This document shows, piece by piece, positions 12,379 to 24,760 of a stretch of 64,000 nucleotides of DNA (position 1 is its first letter; the number at the start of each line of letters is the position of its first letter). Source of the stretch: Papio anubis (Eukaryota; Chordata; Mammalia; Primates; Cercopithecidae). The notes under the pieces were generated by a model. It worked only from the letters and a program-made list of their open reading frames with translations. It was not told the DNA's origin and searched no databases. The stretch covers positions 5,169,501 to 5,233,500 of the forward strand of contig NC_044977.1 of assembly GCF_008728515.1 (NCBI RefSeq), in the 5' to 3' direction. The translations under genes and the position numbers were made by a program.

Positions 12379-14250
12379 CTCCTCTCTGCCTAGTTCATTT
12401 GTATGTTAATCTACATTATTACCTAAAATTAATCATTCATATAATTCCCGGTATACATTTTCCTATAGTTTTATTTCTAACTTGGGGTGGGAGAACTTCA
12501 CCTATGTGGATATCACATCCATTCCCTTCTATTATTTAAAACGACACTATGCTTCAATCTATTAAAATAATAATTTTTAGATATCAATTCCAGATGATTT
12601 TAAGCTAGATTTCTTATGCCAGTATAAGGCTATTTCTTTATTTAAATTCACCTGTAGATGAAAAATAACTGTGCTTTTTCTTTATTAACAATAATTCTCA
12701 AATATGAAATAATTGATATGAAATAGGTAATTGAGCCTTTCCTCAAAAATTCTCTCAGGAACAAACACTTATTGCAGGTCTTGATGAAAGAGTTCGAAAT
12801 TGGTGAGTTGTCAAGGACAGCCTGCTGGGTACAGTGGGAACTATTCGCTCACCTTAGTTTTTCTTCTACAGCCTTCAACTTATCAGAGATTTCACCTGTT
12901 AACTTGTTCTCCCTTTGACCCCATTTTGCTCTTCACATTCTAATTGAAATGTGGAACCAAAAAATGGATTCACAGAGAGTGAAATGTATTTTGAGTTTGT
13001 ACATTCACTAAAAAATATATAGTTCAAAGCATGTGTGTTCAGCTTCTATAGAACTCTTGTGAAGGCAATGACAGTCTCTCTTATATAACTCTTCCTCAAA
13101 TGTAGTTTTTATGTATTATTAGATCAAATCATTAAGCACTTAATATTGTACAATTGCCTACCAAAATGATATTGCCAGAGAATGAAATCAAATATTTGTG
13201 GATATGTCAAAATCTGTATGAGAACGTCAGTAGCTGAAATAACAGCAGTAAATGTCATGGTAAAGATAGTACCATGGGCATCTCTGAGTTCCTGGATCTT
13301 TGAAGAACAAAGAAAAACTCATATTCATTGATGAGTTATAAAATTCACTAGAGGATTTCTAAAGTCAATTCTGACTGTTATAAATACACAAGTATGTTTA
13401 GATTTAATGAAAAGTATATTATTCTTAATGAACTCCTTTTGAAATTCAGAATAACCTCATAGTCTATAAAATGCTGAAGTACAGGGCTTCTATATTTATA
13501 GCACAAAATATAATTGGATCTGGAGTAGTTCAAGAGCTAGCCCTGAAGTTACACACATGAAGATTCTCATTCTTTAAATTCTTCAAAAGAAGAAAATATA
13601 AGCAGAATGTTTCTTTCACCAAGTCTCCTAGAACCTTGAGTTCAGATACTACCAAGAAAAATGTTACAATCTACTCTTCAGTACCTGAAAGAGAACCCTC
13701 GACACCATGAAAATCTCAAGCAGCGTCAATGTATACCCATATGTTCCACTCACAAATGAAGGCTACCTTTAGTATTGAAGTTCTAAGAACTGTTACTGAA
13801 ATTTTAAATAACTTTTTGTGTCTTACATTATAATTCTCATCTATAATGTGGTAAATTTTCCAGTATTCCATTTGGAAATAAAAGTTAATAACCATAACTC
13901 CATTATAAGTTTAAACATAATTTATCCTGATTACATTATTAATTGCTTTAATAATTTATTTTAAAAATTGTATGAATATCTGCCACATACTATATAGCTA
14001 CTAAATGCTTTTTAGAAGTATATTACTTTTTAAAAATATCTCATTAAATCAATTATCATAGCTTGATGTGTATTATAGTTACATGCTGTCAACTTTCCCA
14101 CCAAAAGGTGTGTTCCTGAAGGGCAGAGCTGTATTACTTCTACATGTATAAAAAAATACTTCATGCAAAGCTTTACACATAGAATGAATGTAAGGAAAGG
14201 GTAACTAAATTTTATAGAGTGCCTACTATAGGTTAAATACTGTATATGTT
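12379..14250. other. AT-rich non-coding DNA
   Basis: No gene, RNA or repeat is recognised by eye. Confidence 0.5.
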
Positions 14251-14570
14251 TATGGTATTGGCTATTCCTCTATATAACAAGCCATCTCAAAACTTAGTGG
14301 TTTGAAATGATAATAATTTATTATTTATGTACAGTTCTGTGAATTTTTCTGGACAGAGCTGCCTTCAATGGGTCTGAATAATAGTGTGAACTCACTCACA
14401 CATCTGATCCTCGGCTAGAATGACTAAAGTTCTGGGCTATCCAGGCACTCTCTCCACTGGACCTCTCTCCAAGTGTACTCTTATCATCTAGGAGATTAGC
14501 CCTAGCTTCTTCATGCAGACTCCTATTTACATCATATTTACTGATTTTTTTTGCCCAAATCAAGTCATAA
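14250..14570 (-). repeat. MLT1-type MaLR LTR, decayed (probable)
   Basis: The sequence ATAACAAGCCATCTCAAAAC then TTAGTGG and AATTTATTATTT is the reverse of the typical 3' end of MLT1 LTRs. The rest, to about 14570, is degraded. The open frame 14396-14611 (minus) lies inside it and is not a gene. Confidence 0.5.
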
Positions 14571-14576
14571 GTTCTT

Positions 14577-14700
14577 ATGGGTTGAATTTTGTCCCTCCAA
14601 AAATATGCCATGAATCCTAATCTTATTAAAGACTCTACTTGGGCTTATGAGGAAGCTATAATCAAGGCAAATAATCACTGATAAAAACACAACCTCTCAC
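14577..14700 (+). repeat. MLT1-like LTR start (possible)
   Basis: ATGGGTTGAATTTTGTCCC followed by CCAAAAATATGCC resembles the beginning of an MLT1 LTR in the plus sense. Only about 120 bp is traceable. Confidence 0.35.
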
Positions 14701-14764
14701 ATGTTACCAATCACCTAGATAGTTGTTTTTGCCTTATTTTTTCCTTTTTTAAAAAATGTAATGG

Positions 14765-15330
14765 TGGTGACATTAACTAACACGTAAGGGGTGCTTAGTA
14801 TGTCCCATGTATTCTTTTTTATTATTATTATACTTTATGTTCTACGGTACATATGCACAACGTGCAGGTTTGTTACATATGTATACATGTGCCATGTTGG
14901 TGTGCTGCACCCATTAACTCATCATTTACATTAGGTATATCTCCTAATGCTATCCCTCTCCCTTCCCCCCATCCCACAACAGGCCCCGGTGTGTGATGTT
15001 CCCCTTCCTGTGTGCAAGTGATCTCATTGGTCAGTTCCCATCTATGAGTGAGAACATGCCGTGTTTGGTTTTCTGTACTTGCAATAGTTTACTGAGAATG
15101 ATGGTTTCCAGCTGCATCCATGTCCCTACAAAGGACATGAACTCATCCTTTTTTATGGCTGCATAGTATTCCATGGTGGCATGTATACACCAGGTATTCT
15201 TCTAAACATGTGACACATCATATCTGATTTAGTCCTCCCAGGCATTAAAGTAGGATGTGAAAACTGAGACCCAGAGATATGGAGTAATGTATTCATGATC
15301 ACCAAATTAGTAAATGGTTACATTCGACTA
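14765..15330 (-). repeat. MIR SINE split by an L1 fragment
   Basis: Left part 14765-14813 (GTGCTTAGTATGTCCCATGT) and right part about 15194-15330 (TCTGATTTAGTCCTCCC, then AAAACTGAGACCCAGAGATA) are consecutive pieces of a reverse-oriented MIR. The L1 piece inserted between them. Confidence 0.75.
14814..15193 (-). mobile_element. 5'-truncated L1 3' end
   Basis: Reverse-oriented L1 3'UTR and the last codons of ORF2 (TTTATGGCTGCATAGTATTC) start from a T-rich tail. An 8-bp duplication GTATTCTT flanks it (14809-14816 and 15194-15201). The last bases before the right duplication (GCATGTATACACCA) look like a tiny inverted bit of the adjacent L1 sequence. Confidence 0.9.
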
Positions 15331-16580
15331 AGTACTTTTTAATTATCATTAGTGCTGTCTCCTTTAATTAATTATAAACCTTAGAATTTCAAACTTGTAG
15401 TCTTAACATTTTTTAAATGGGTTGAAAATTATAAATGTCATATGAAAGTATTTATTTTGTAATGTATTTTGTATTATCCAACTAAAAAGACTTGAGGAAG
15501 AGTAAAAACAGAGACCAAAACAAAACTTCCTTCATGCTCTTGCTATACTAAAGCAGTACAAAGAGTTACCAATGTAATATCTTAACTCTTTATTAAATAG
15601 CAGAAATTTTGCCTCTTGGCCCCTGCAAATTGCATTTCACTTTGAACGGGGAACACGTCATAGTGTGCATTTAAGATCAGATTCAGAGGGACATACAGTA
15701 TTTATTCATGAGTAATATGCTACTTTTACATTGAAAAATTCAGTAATGTTTTTATAATAAAATATTATAAAGTTGTAAGAAAATGCATTTCAGTTGAACT
15801 GACATGTGTTTAATGCTCCTAGTCCTGACAGTTTCAGAGATTTAAACACAAAAATTTAAAAGAATATTCCTTAAGAAGTTAGTAGATATCCTTCATACCA
15901 AGAAAGAATATCATATGTCAATAACATGAAGGCTTACATAATTGCTTTCTCTGTACGGTTATGAAATTTTAGAAGTTTGCTTTGTTTCATATTTTGGACT
16001 AAATTATATTATTGATTTTTGGATAGATAATGAACACTGAATATTTTGAATAATAAAAGCAGAGGCACAGATGTAAGTCTTTTTCCCTCCATCACCCCAT
16101 GCCTCTCTGATTTCCTCTTTAGAGATAGCTACAGTTTCCAGTTTTTTGTGTATCCCTGGCGAGTTATTTCATGCAAATACAAGCAATATTAAAATATTTA
16201 AAGTAGATATTCTGTCATGTCAAGGAAAAGAAACATATTTAATAGCATATAGATTTTCATAATTATATTCTGTCTTCCAAATACTGGTTTTAAGTCTTCC
16301 CTTTAGTAAAAGTAAATTGTATGATGTATTTCTTAGTCTCAGTTTTTCTGGATAATATTAAAATTATTAAGATAGTTATAAGTAAATATATTCTAAAATA
16401 TTTCAGTGGGTTTTATATTTTCACTTCTTTTTGAGCCTCCTTGATTATTTTATAAAGTAGTTCTATCTCAAAGACTTTTAACACTTTCTATAGGCATAAA
16501 GATAATATCCTTATGTCTTATACATTTATTTCATATATATCATAACTTTTATTTATTCATTTCTCTTTGCTTCCCAGAAA
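15331..16580. other. AT-rich non-coding DNA
   Basis: No gene or clear repeat is recognised. Confidence 0.5.
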
Positions 16581-16585
16581 CATGG

Positions 16586-16941
16586 TGATATGCTTTGGCT
16601 TTATGTCACCACCCAAATCTCACCTTGAATCGTAACAATCCCTACATGTCAAAGGCAGGACCAGGTAGAGGTAATTGATTCATAAGCCAGTTTCCCCCAT
16701 GCTGTTCTCATGATAATGAGTGAGTCTCATGAGATCTGATGACTTTATAAGCATCTGTCATTTCCACTGCTGGCACACATTTTCTCTCCTGTCATCCTGT
16801 GAAGAGGTGCTTTCCACCATGATGGTAAGTTTCCTCAGACTCCCCAGCCATGCAGAACTGTGAGTCAATTAAACCTCTTTCCTTTATAAATTACCTATTC
16901 TCAGGTATTTGCTCATAGCAGCATGAGAATGGACTAACACA
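16586..16941 (+). repeat. 5' LTR of the MaLR element
   Basis: It runs from TGATATGCTTTGGCT to GGACTAACACA. It contains the GTGCTGTTCTCATGATA-like core and ATTAAACCTCTTTCC near its 3' end. The sequence following it (TAAATTGGTACCAAGG) fits a MaLR primer-binding region. Confidence 0.9.
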
Positions 16942-18486
16942 GTAAATTGGTACCAAGGTTCTGGGGCATTGCTGTAAAGATGCCTGAAAGTGTGGAAGGG
17001 ACATTGCAACTGGTAACAGGCAGAGGTTGGAACAGTTTGGAAGGTTCAGAAGAAGACAGGAAGATATGGGAAAGTTTGGAACTTCCTGGAGACTTGTTGA
17101 ATGGCTCTGAGCAAAATGCTGATAGTGATATTAACAATGAAGTCCAGGCTGAGGTGGTCTCAGATGGAGATGAGGAGCTTCTTGGAAAACGGAATAAAGG
17201 TGACTCTTTCTATGCTCTAGCAAGGAGTCTAGTGGCATTTTGACCTTGCCCTAGAGATCTGCGGAACTTCGAACTAGAGAGAGATGATTTAGGGTATCTG
17301 GTGGAAGAAATTTCTAAGCAACAAAGTGTTCAAGAGGAAGCAGAGCATAAAGATTTGGAAAGTTTGTAGCCTGGCAATGTGATATAAAAGAAAAACCTAT
17401 TTTCTGGGGAGAAATTCAAACCTGCTGCAGAAATTTGCATAAGTAACAAAGAGCCAAATGTTAATCACTAAGACATTGGGCAACATGTCTCCAGGGAATG
17501 TCAGATGCCCTCACAGCAGCCCCTCGCATCATAGACCCACAGGTCTAGGAGGGAGAAATGATTTTGTGGGCCAGGTTCAGGGCTCCCTGCTCTGTGCAGC
17601 CTTGGGACATGGTGTCCGGCATCCTAGCTGCTTCAGCTCCAGCTATGGCTAAAAGGGGCCAAGGTATAGCTTGGGCCATTACTTCAGAGGGTGCAAGTCC
17701 CAAGACTTTGTTGCTTCCACGTGGTGCTAAGCCTGTAGGTACATGGAAGTCAAGAATTGAGGCCTAGGAACATCCACCTAGATACCAGAGCATATATGGA
17801 AATGCCTCGGTGTCCAGACAGAATTCTGCTGCAGGAGCGGAACCCTCAAGGAAAACCTCTGTGAGGACAGTATGATGGGGAAATATGGGGTTGGAGCCCC
17901 CACACTAAGTCTCTCTTTTCTGAGGCACTGCCTAATGAAGCTGGGAGAAGAGGGCCTCTGTCCCCCAGATTCCCGAATGGTAAATCCATAGGCAGCTTGC
18001 ACCATGCACTGGAAAAGCCACAGCCCTCAGTACCAGCCCATGAAAGCAGCCAGGAAGGGAGTGGAGGTCGGGGGGGGGGGGCTTTACCCTGCAAAGCCAC
18101 AGGAGCAGAGCTACCCAAGGCTATGGGAGTCCACCTCTTGCATCGGTGTGACCTGGATCATTTTGGAACTTTTAGGTTTAATGACTGCCTAATTGAAATT
18201 CAGACTCGCATGGGGCCTCTAGCCCCCTTTTCTTGGCCAATTTCTCCATTTGGAATAGTTATATTTACCCAATACCTGCACCCCCATTGTATCTAGGAAG
18301 TAACTATCTTGCTTTTGACTTTATGGGCTCATAGCTGGAAGGGACTTACTTTGTCTCAGATCGTACTTTGGACTTGGACTTTTGCGTTAATACTGGAATA
18401 AGTTAAGACTTTGAAGGACTGTTGGAAGGGCATGGTTGTATTTTGAAATGTGAAGACATGAGACTTTGGAGGATCCAGGGGCCGAA
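16942..18486 (+). pseudogene. MaLR internal region, gag-like remnant
   Basis: The open frame 16947-17243 covers the start of the internal region. It encodes an acidic, charged peptide (SEEDRKIWESLELPGDLLNG). Family internal regions hold a degenerate gag-like ORF and no pol. The frame stops after 98 codons and later frames are scattered. A run of 10 G lies at about 18071-18080. The shorter frames on both strands (17458-18296) are not supported as genes. Confidence 0.7.
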
Positions 18487-18841
18487 TGAAATAATTTGGC
18501 TATGTACCCACCCACATCTCATCTTGAATTGTAATAATCCCTGTGTGTCAAGGGTGGGACCAGGTGGAAGTAATTGAATCACGGGAGCACTTTTTTTCTG
18601 TGCTGTTCTCATGATAATGAGTGAGTCTCATGAGATCTGATGGTTTTATAAGCATCTGGTGTTTCCACTGCTGGCACACTTTTCTCTCCTGTTGCTCTGT
18701 GAAGAGGTGCCTTCCACCATGATTGTAAGTTTCCTCAGACTTCCCAGCCATGCGGAACTGTGAGTCAATTAAAACTCTTTCCTTTATAAATTACCCAGTC
18801 TCGGGTATCTCTTCATAGCAGCCTGAGAACTGACTAGTACA
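18487..18841 (+). repeat. 3' LTR of the MaLR element
   Basis: It starts TGAAATAATTTGGCTATG and ends GACTAGTACA, directly before the right CATGG duplication. The open minus-strand frames inside it are antisense chance frames. Confidence 0.9.
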
Positions 18842-18846
18842 CATGG

Positions 18847-19718
18847 TAAGTTTTTAGGGCTCCTTTTCCAGAGGAGTTAATTCAGTTTATACTGTACATG
18901 TTTAATAACTATTTTTACTAATTTTTAAACATTCTGAGATTTAGGACGTGAAAGATTGCATAATGAAAATGCCGATTTTTATTTTGTTTCAAAATCTTTG
19001 AAAACTGAATGACAATTGAATTCTATTTAATAAAATTGTACACAATTCTGTCATTTCAAATCCATGAGTTAAACTCACCATTTGCTGGAGTTTCAAAGTT
19101 GTTATACTACCGTTACCTGTCCAATATCTTTTGTTTCTTTAAACATACAAAAAATAGAACTACAGTCTTTAAACAAACAAATTTGTCCCAGTGCTGCAAA
19201 ATGTGATTCTATATTTTAGTTAATATGAAAATGATCTCATGAATACTAAATACTTAAGAGCCTTTGCAAATATTTTCTAACAACATAAATTACCTTTAAA
19301 ATATTATTTTAAATTATTGCTACTCTAGCTTTGATAGTGATGTTAGTACTGACATCTACACATGGTGTTTAGATATATACACTCTTTAGAAGAGCATTTT
19401 GTTTTACCTCAGCAATCATTGCCTCTATTCTGAAAACTGGGTAGATCTGCAGAGCTCTCTCTAAACTCATTAACTGCTTTTGTTTTGTATTAATTTAGAA
19501 AGTTTGGAAAGAGAATGTATTTATCTAAGTAGTAGATTTCCTTCTTATTTACTACGTAGTTTCATCTGATTCTTAATCATCTTACTATTTCGGGAAAAAA
19601 TAAACAGCCTGTGGTAGAAATGTAGGTGGCTGAGCAAGAAGACACATATATAGATGGATAATTATGACAGAGGTAGACATAGAAATATAGATGTAGGCTA
19701 GGTACTGACAGATATGCA
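18847..19718. other. AT-rich non-coding DNA
   Basis: No gene or repeat is recognised. The frame at 19009-19206 lacks any family signal. Confidence 0.5.
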
Positions 19719-19782
19719 TCTCTACCTACACCTACACTATCTGTCTATCTATATCTATCTAGCTAGCTATCTATCTAACTCA
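19719..19782. repeat. (TCTA)n-type microsatellite
   Basis: Imperfect CTAT/TCTA tetranucleotide units, with a small CTAGCTAGCTA stretch, follow a similar but looser ACCTACACCTACAC run. Confidence 0.8.
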
Positions 19783-21960
19783 GTAAATCTCAAGTGCAGG
19801 AATCTCAGATCCATAGAACTGAGTTACTCATACTCCATGCATTCGACATTATTGTTATCATCTTGTTCATTGTTGTTGTTTTAATGCTTTGGTCTTAAAC
19901 CCTTGCTCAAATTTTCTTCCTCTTCCTGACATTAACACTCACTCTCGTGGATTCATCGATGTATATATACATGTCTACGTGATATATATGTATGCATAAA
20001 TATATATGCTACTAATCAGAGGTTAGTTATACAAATGCTTCAAACATGTTGATGGATTTTGTCATTTTTAATTCAATATTTTTAGTCCAAGAGTTTTATA
20101 TGTAGTGTTTGTTCTCTTTATAGTTGCTGAAAATTTGATTGGATCTATATAACATATTTTGTTTTTATATTCTATTGTGGATAGGAAACTAATGTCTATT
20201 CTACACATTACTATCATATGCAATGTGTTGCCAAAGCTTTTTGTTCTGTAGGGCCATCTTTGATTCAAAGCTTCCATGCATACAGGAGCATCCCATTTCT
20301 AGAAAAAAAATCAAAATTTTCTTCTTGTCTGCCCCGCAAAATGCAGAAGAAGCTTGCTCAATCAAAAAATGTGGGGCATTAACACTTAAGAATTACCCTC
20401 AAGTGTAGGACTGGATAAATGACCCAAGCCCATCCTGGAGAGAACAATTCAGGAGTACCATTTTCATGTGTTCTCAGATGGGCAATAAGATAATTCAGCT
20501 TTAGTTGTCCACATAGATAACCGTCTCTATCAAATGTATTTATTTTTCCTTTTTCTCTGTCAAATTGTTCTCACTCCTTTTCTCCAAAAATTTTTTAGAT
20601 CACTTTCCAGATAAGTTAGCTTCACGTAGGTCCTTGTCACCGACTTTGAGAAGAATCAAATGATGACACAATGTTATGACAGACCATCCTACACATGTTT
20701 CCCTGTGAATTTATGCTGGCTTGGGGATGGTAGAGTATAAATACCATCAATGTGAAATGTAGGATTATAGTCCTCAACCATAACTCCTACCTGTAATAGA
20801 ATTACATATTCATGCCAGGGGTCATGTGACCTTGCAGTGCTTTCCACTGCCATGTGTTTCTGTAGGCTCACTGTGCCTGCATCAACACTGCACAGTGTAA
20901 TAACTATACCTTTGCAATATTCCTCAAATATCTGGTAGAACAGGTTTCCTTCCTCCACCCCCACTGTATGGAATATCTTTTACAAAATAGCTTTAGTAAT
21001 TTGTCAACTTTTATTATAACACACTAAATTAAAATCATTTTTCCAAAGTCCCTTTAAAATCCTGCTTCTCTGTGGAATGGAATTGCTTTGGGTTTTAGAA
21101 TAATTGAGGGAAAATAGGTATCCGTCCAATGTCAGTTTAGTATCCATACAAACATAATGAAATTTTCAGTATGTTTAGGTCTTCTAAGAATAATATTTAA
21201 TGGAGTTCTTAAATTCCAGCCAAGTACCTATAGACTCCCTACCCCAGGCAGAAAGAAGACTTTGCATGAGCTTTAAATGTTCTCTCCAAAAGGAAGAGCC
21301 CCCAGCACACTGAGTAAAAACACAGTGAATTTCTACTCTTCATAAAGCTCTCATTTAAGCCTGGTTTTTTAGGGATAGCTTTCTTTATCAAGCTGACTGT
21401 ATACAATGTCTCTATATTTAATAAGCATTATAACTCCTGCTGTGTCAGCTTTCCTAATACTACTTTTATAAATTGTATGGAATTATTTGATTAATGCCCC
21501 CCCCAACTAGACTCAAGGGTTCATATGCCCATGTTGAAAAAATATAAATAAAGTTTACTTTAGACATTCCCCTATAATATTATAGTGGGTCAATTAGCTT
21601 GTAGTAATAATTAATGATTACACACCTAGGACAAAAGAAAACATCAACTAGCCAATACGTATATTCATCTCAATTTAGTATAGTAGTCTTAAATTTGCAC
21701 TTATCACTTTCATTAAAAATGCTTATGGTAGTTTTAGTGACATTTAGAAATGATTGTCATAATATAGTCTGGTTAAACTCAGAGTAATAGCTTTGTTATT
21801 TACATATATGGGAAAAAACGTTCACCTATAACTGAATATGCTTGTCTCTCTTTTATGTTGCTCAAAACTTGTTTAATAAGTCATCTATTTTTATTGCTTT
21901 CTTTGCCTTTCAGTTTCATCCATGACACCACTAGCTTCTCTCTATTATAAAATTTGATGA
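19783..21960. other. AT-rich non-coding DNA
   Basis: Nothing recognisable apart from a slightly more complex stretch at 20640-20970. The minus-strand frame 20689-20964 there shows no known motif. Confidence 0.45.
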
Positions 21961-21963
21961 AAC

Positions 21964-22400
21964 ATGGTGGATAGTTGGAACATTTTCACTCATTTTGTGA
22001 ATAAGGCAGCAGAGACCCATGAGCAGAAGAGACCCGGTCAGGGCAGCATGGGTAATTTTTGTTGTAGCCGGAAGGAGAACCCCTCCCCATCATTTGTTCA
22101 CCGCGCTAAACCATATCATTTCACCAGAATCTTAAAATTCTGGCCAAATGCATACTATTTTGCTCAGTTTTTACCTTTCAGTCATTTAATCAGCACTTGG
22201 CTGTCACGGCCGTGCAAGCTTTCTTGAATTCTGTTGTTTCAGCTTCTCCAACCTTGAATCAGCCAGAAAGCACAACACGACCTTATTCCTGCGCCCCGCC
22301 CCTTTCTATCAACTTTGTATTTTCACAGCTTCACGGGGACTTTTCTGGAAAATCGATTGCAGATCTGTAGTTGTCTTTTCCCGCTTAGTTCCTGTAAGAT
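21964..22400 (+). other. CpG- and GC-richer patch of unknown origin
   Basis: About ten CpGs fall within about 350 bp, including a GC box (GCGCCCCGCCCC near 22293), in a region otherwise nearly free of CpG. An open frame runs 21964-22227. Inside it an ATG near 22048 has a good initiation context (A at -3, G at +4) and begins MGNFCCSRKE, which fits an N-myristoylation/palmitoylation pattern by chance or descent. I do not recognise the product. It could be an exon or LTR fragment carried in by duplication. Confidence 0.3.
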
Positions 22401-23191
22401 CTTATCCATTCCTATGAACATAAGTTAGTGAATATCAGATCTATATCTCAAGCTACTTTATTCACTAAATAGTTTACAGTTAGTCTGTAAGATTCGTAGA
22501 GCTGCCCAGCTGATATGTTTTTGTACAGTTGAGCATAGTGTTATAGCAAGCTAAAAAAAGTCTTCATGTTTGAGCATAAGAACACTTATCAATGGAGGTA
22601 AAGCAAATGATCTTTGCACAATTTATGTATTTAAAATGTCTAATGTATTTTTTAGTATGAATCACTTCTATATTCCGTTTTAATTTTCACTCTCTTTTTC
22701 CCCTTAGGAACTCATCCAGTGTATTCTTACCCAACTTAGTATAATGTTGTGGATTAGTCAGGGTGAACTATTTTTCAATAAGCTAAAAATGAAAAACAAA
22801 CTGCTTTGCTCTATAGAACGTTTAAAAAATATGTATGACTATAAAGATGAGCTGCATTTAATACTGAGTTTTATGTACTTAAATTTTGGGAGGATTGCTA
22901 CCTGAACTGACTAAATCTACTTTCAAACCTTCACTATGAAGTGTACATGAGTTTCTTGCATTCTAGTACCAAATAGGGAGTTTTAAAAAGAGTGACAGGG
23001 CTGATTATATTTTCCTGCCAGAGAAATAATCTCCCCCTAATAGGAAAGGGATTTTCTTAAAAGCAAGCTAATTTGGAAAGAGAAAAGGGAGGGAAAAAGT
23101 AAAACCATATCCTGCTAAAGAGATGCTTAAATAGACAATAGCTGTAAATGGGGATTCAGATACTGCTGTCAGGCCATCTTAGTTCCTTAAG
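22401..23191. other. AT-rich non-coding DNA
   Basis: No gene or clear repeat is seen. Confidence 0.5.
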
Positions 23192-23204
23192 GGTCAGTAT
23201 TCTT

Positions 23205-23658
23205 TTTTTTTGAGACGGAGTCTTGCTCTGTCATCCAGGCTGGAGAGCAGTGGTGCAAACTTGGCTCACTGCAACCTCTGCCTGCAGGGTCAAACAGTTC
23301 TCCTGCCTCAGCCTCCCAAGTAGCTAGGACCACAGGTGCATGCCACCACAAATGGCTAATTTTTTTTTTTTTTTTTAAACGGAGTTTCGCTGTGTCACCG
23401 CGCTGGAGTACAGTGGTATGATCTCAGCTCACTGCAAACTCCGCCTCCTGGGTTCAAGCAATTCTCCTGCCTCAACCTGCTGAGTAGCTGGGATTACAGG
23501 CTCATGCCACCACACCCAGTTAATTTTTGTATTTTTAGTAGAGACGAGGTTTCACCATGTTGGCCAAGGCTGGTCTTGAAGTCCTGAGCTCAGGTGATCC
23601 GCCCGCCTAGGACTCCCAAAGTGCTGGGATTAGAGGCATGAGCCACTGCTCCTGGCCC
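23205..23658 (-). mobile_element. Three-armed (trimeric) Alu, reverse orientation
   Basis: Read on the minus strand, there is a complete dimeric Alu (23657 down to 23377), then an A run (23376-23360), then a second right-arm sequence (23359 down to about 23213) and another A tail. The whole is flanked by one target duplication, GGTCAGTATTCTT (23192-23204) and GGTCAGCATTCTT (23659-23671). One duplication around the whole assembly argues for a single insertion. Confidence 0.85.
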
Positions 23659-23854
23659 GGTCAGCATTCTTGACAAAGTAGTGTAGAGATATTGTGTAAT
23701 ACATTTACAGGAGTTAATTTAACTTTTATATTTTTAGACCTCCAGATTCTCTCTTTCAAAAAAAAAAAATCATTGCTATGAAAAGGTAGATATTCTAATT
23801 TGTAAAATGTAATCTTACTATGTGCCTGACATTGAACTATAATTTATATATTAT

Positions 23855-24480
23855 CTTAATCCATTCAATCCCTATAAAAATGTCTTAGACTTGGGAGGCC
23901 GAGGCAGGTGGATCATCTGAGGTCGAGAGTTCGAGACCTGCTTGACCGACATGGGGAAACCCCATCTCTACTAAAAATACAAAATTAGCCAGATGTGGTG
24001 GCACATGCCTGTAGTCCTAGCTATTCAGGAGACTGAGGCAGGAGAATTGCTTGAACCCAGGAGATAGAGGTTGCAGTGAGCACAAATCATACCATTGCAT
24101 TCCAGCCTGAGCAAGAAGACAAGAGCAAAACTCCTTAAAAAAAAAACAAAGTCTTAGACTGGGTAATTTATAAACAAAAGTAATCAGAAATTTATTGCTC
24201 ACAGTTCTTCTGGAAGTTGGGGAGTCCAAGATCAAGGCATAACAGTTTGGTGTCTGGTCAGGGCCTATAACTCATGGATGGTGCCTTCTGTGTTCTCACA
24301 TGGTGGATGGGCAAACAGGACTTTTCAACTTTTGTTTTTTAAGGGCACTATTTCCATTCCTGAAGGCAGTGTCCTCATGATTTAATCACTTCTCTAAATG
24401 ACCCACATTTTAATAGTACCCCATTGGGTATTAGGTTCCAACATGTGAATTTTGGGAGTGACATCAAATTTCAGTCAATA
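23855..24480 (-). repeat. MLT1-type MaLR LTR, split by an Alu
   Basis: The left piece (23855-23891, CTTAATCCATTCAATCCCTA) continues after the Alu at 24151 with GTCTTAGACTGGGTAATTTA. It runs on through AAGGGCACTATTTCC and AGGTTCCAACATGTGAATTT to about 24480, the reverse of an MLT1 LTR. Confidence 0.85.
23892..24150 (+). mobile_element. AluS-type SINE, 5'-truncated
   Basis: It starts in the left arm at TGGGAGGCCGAGG, includes the right arm and ends in an A run. The duplication GTCTTAGACT (23882-23891 and 24151-24160) shows the truncation happened at insertion. The minus-strand frame 24017-24235 is antisense to it. Confidence 0.9.
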
Positions 24481-24544
24481 GTTTGTATATATTTTGTATA
24501 ACTGTATAATATATGTGTGTGTATCTATCATGGCAAACAAAATT

Positions 24545-24760
24545 ATGAAGTGCTCACTTCTCGGACACTGATCCAAGAGTATTCACAAATATTAATTTAA
24601 AATGTCAAATAAACTGTATCAGGTAGGTGCTATTATTGTAATCCTCATTTTATAGAAACTGTGGGGAAAATAGATGCAGTAATTCCCCACTGCTTAAAAG
24701 TGGTAGAGCTAATATTTAAACCCTGCAATCTGGCTCAGTGACAATATTCTTAAATACTAT
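24545..24760 (-). repeat. MIR SINE
   Basis: Reverse-oriented MIR landmarks in order: GGTAGGTGCTATTATTGTAA, TCCTCATTTTATAGAAACTG, AAGTGGTAGAGCTAATATTT and CAATCTGGCTC. Confidence 0.8.

Larger units (their letters stand above)
16586..18841 (+). mobile_element. ERVL-MaLR (THE1/MST-type) element, complete LTR-internal-LTR
   Basis: Two LTRs of about 355 bp flank about 1.5 kb of internal sequence. The element sits between perfect 5-bp duplications CATGG (16581-16585 and 18842-18846). Each LTR begins TGA and ends in ACA. Both share an unusual inner stretch, AAGCATCTG...TTTCCACTGCTGGCACAC, showing they belong to one insertion. MaLR elements are non-autonomous relatives of ERVL and move with its enzymes. 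No intact gag-like frame remains. Confidence 0.92.

Noticed and set aside
17458..18296. Cluster of overlapping frames within the MaLR element as a small gene
   Set aside because: They lie in the non-coding internal part of a MaLR provirus on both strands with no shared motif.
21964..22227. Confident call of a myristoylated protein gene
   Set aside because: There is one short frame only, no splice structure and no recognised family; it is kept as a finding and not as a CDS.
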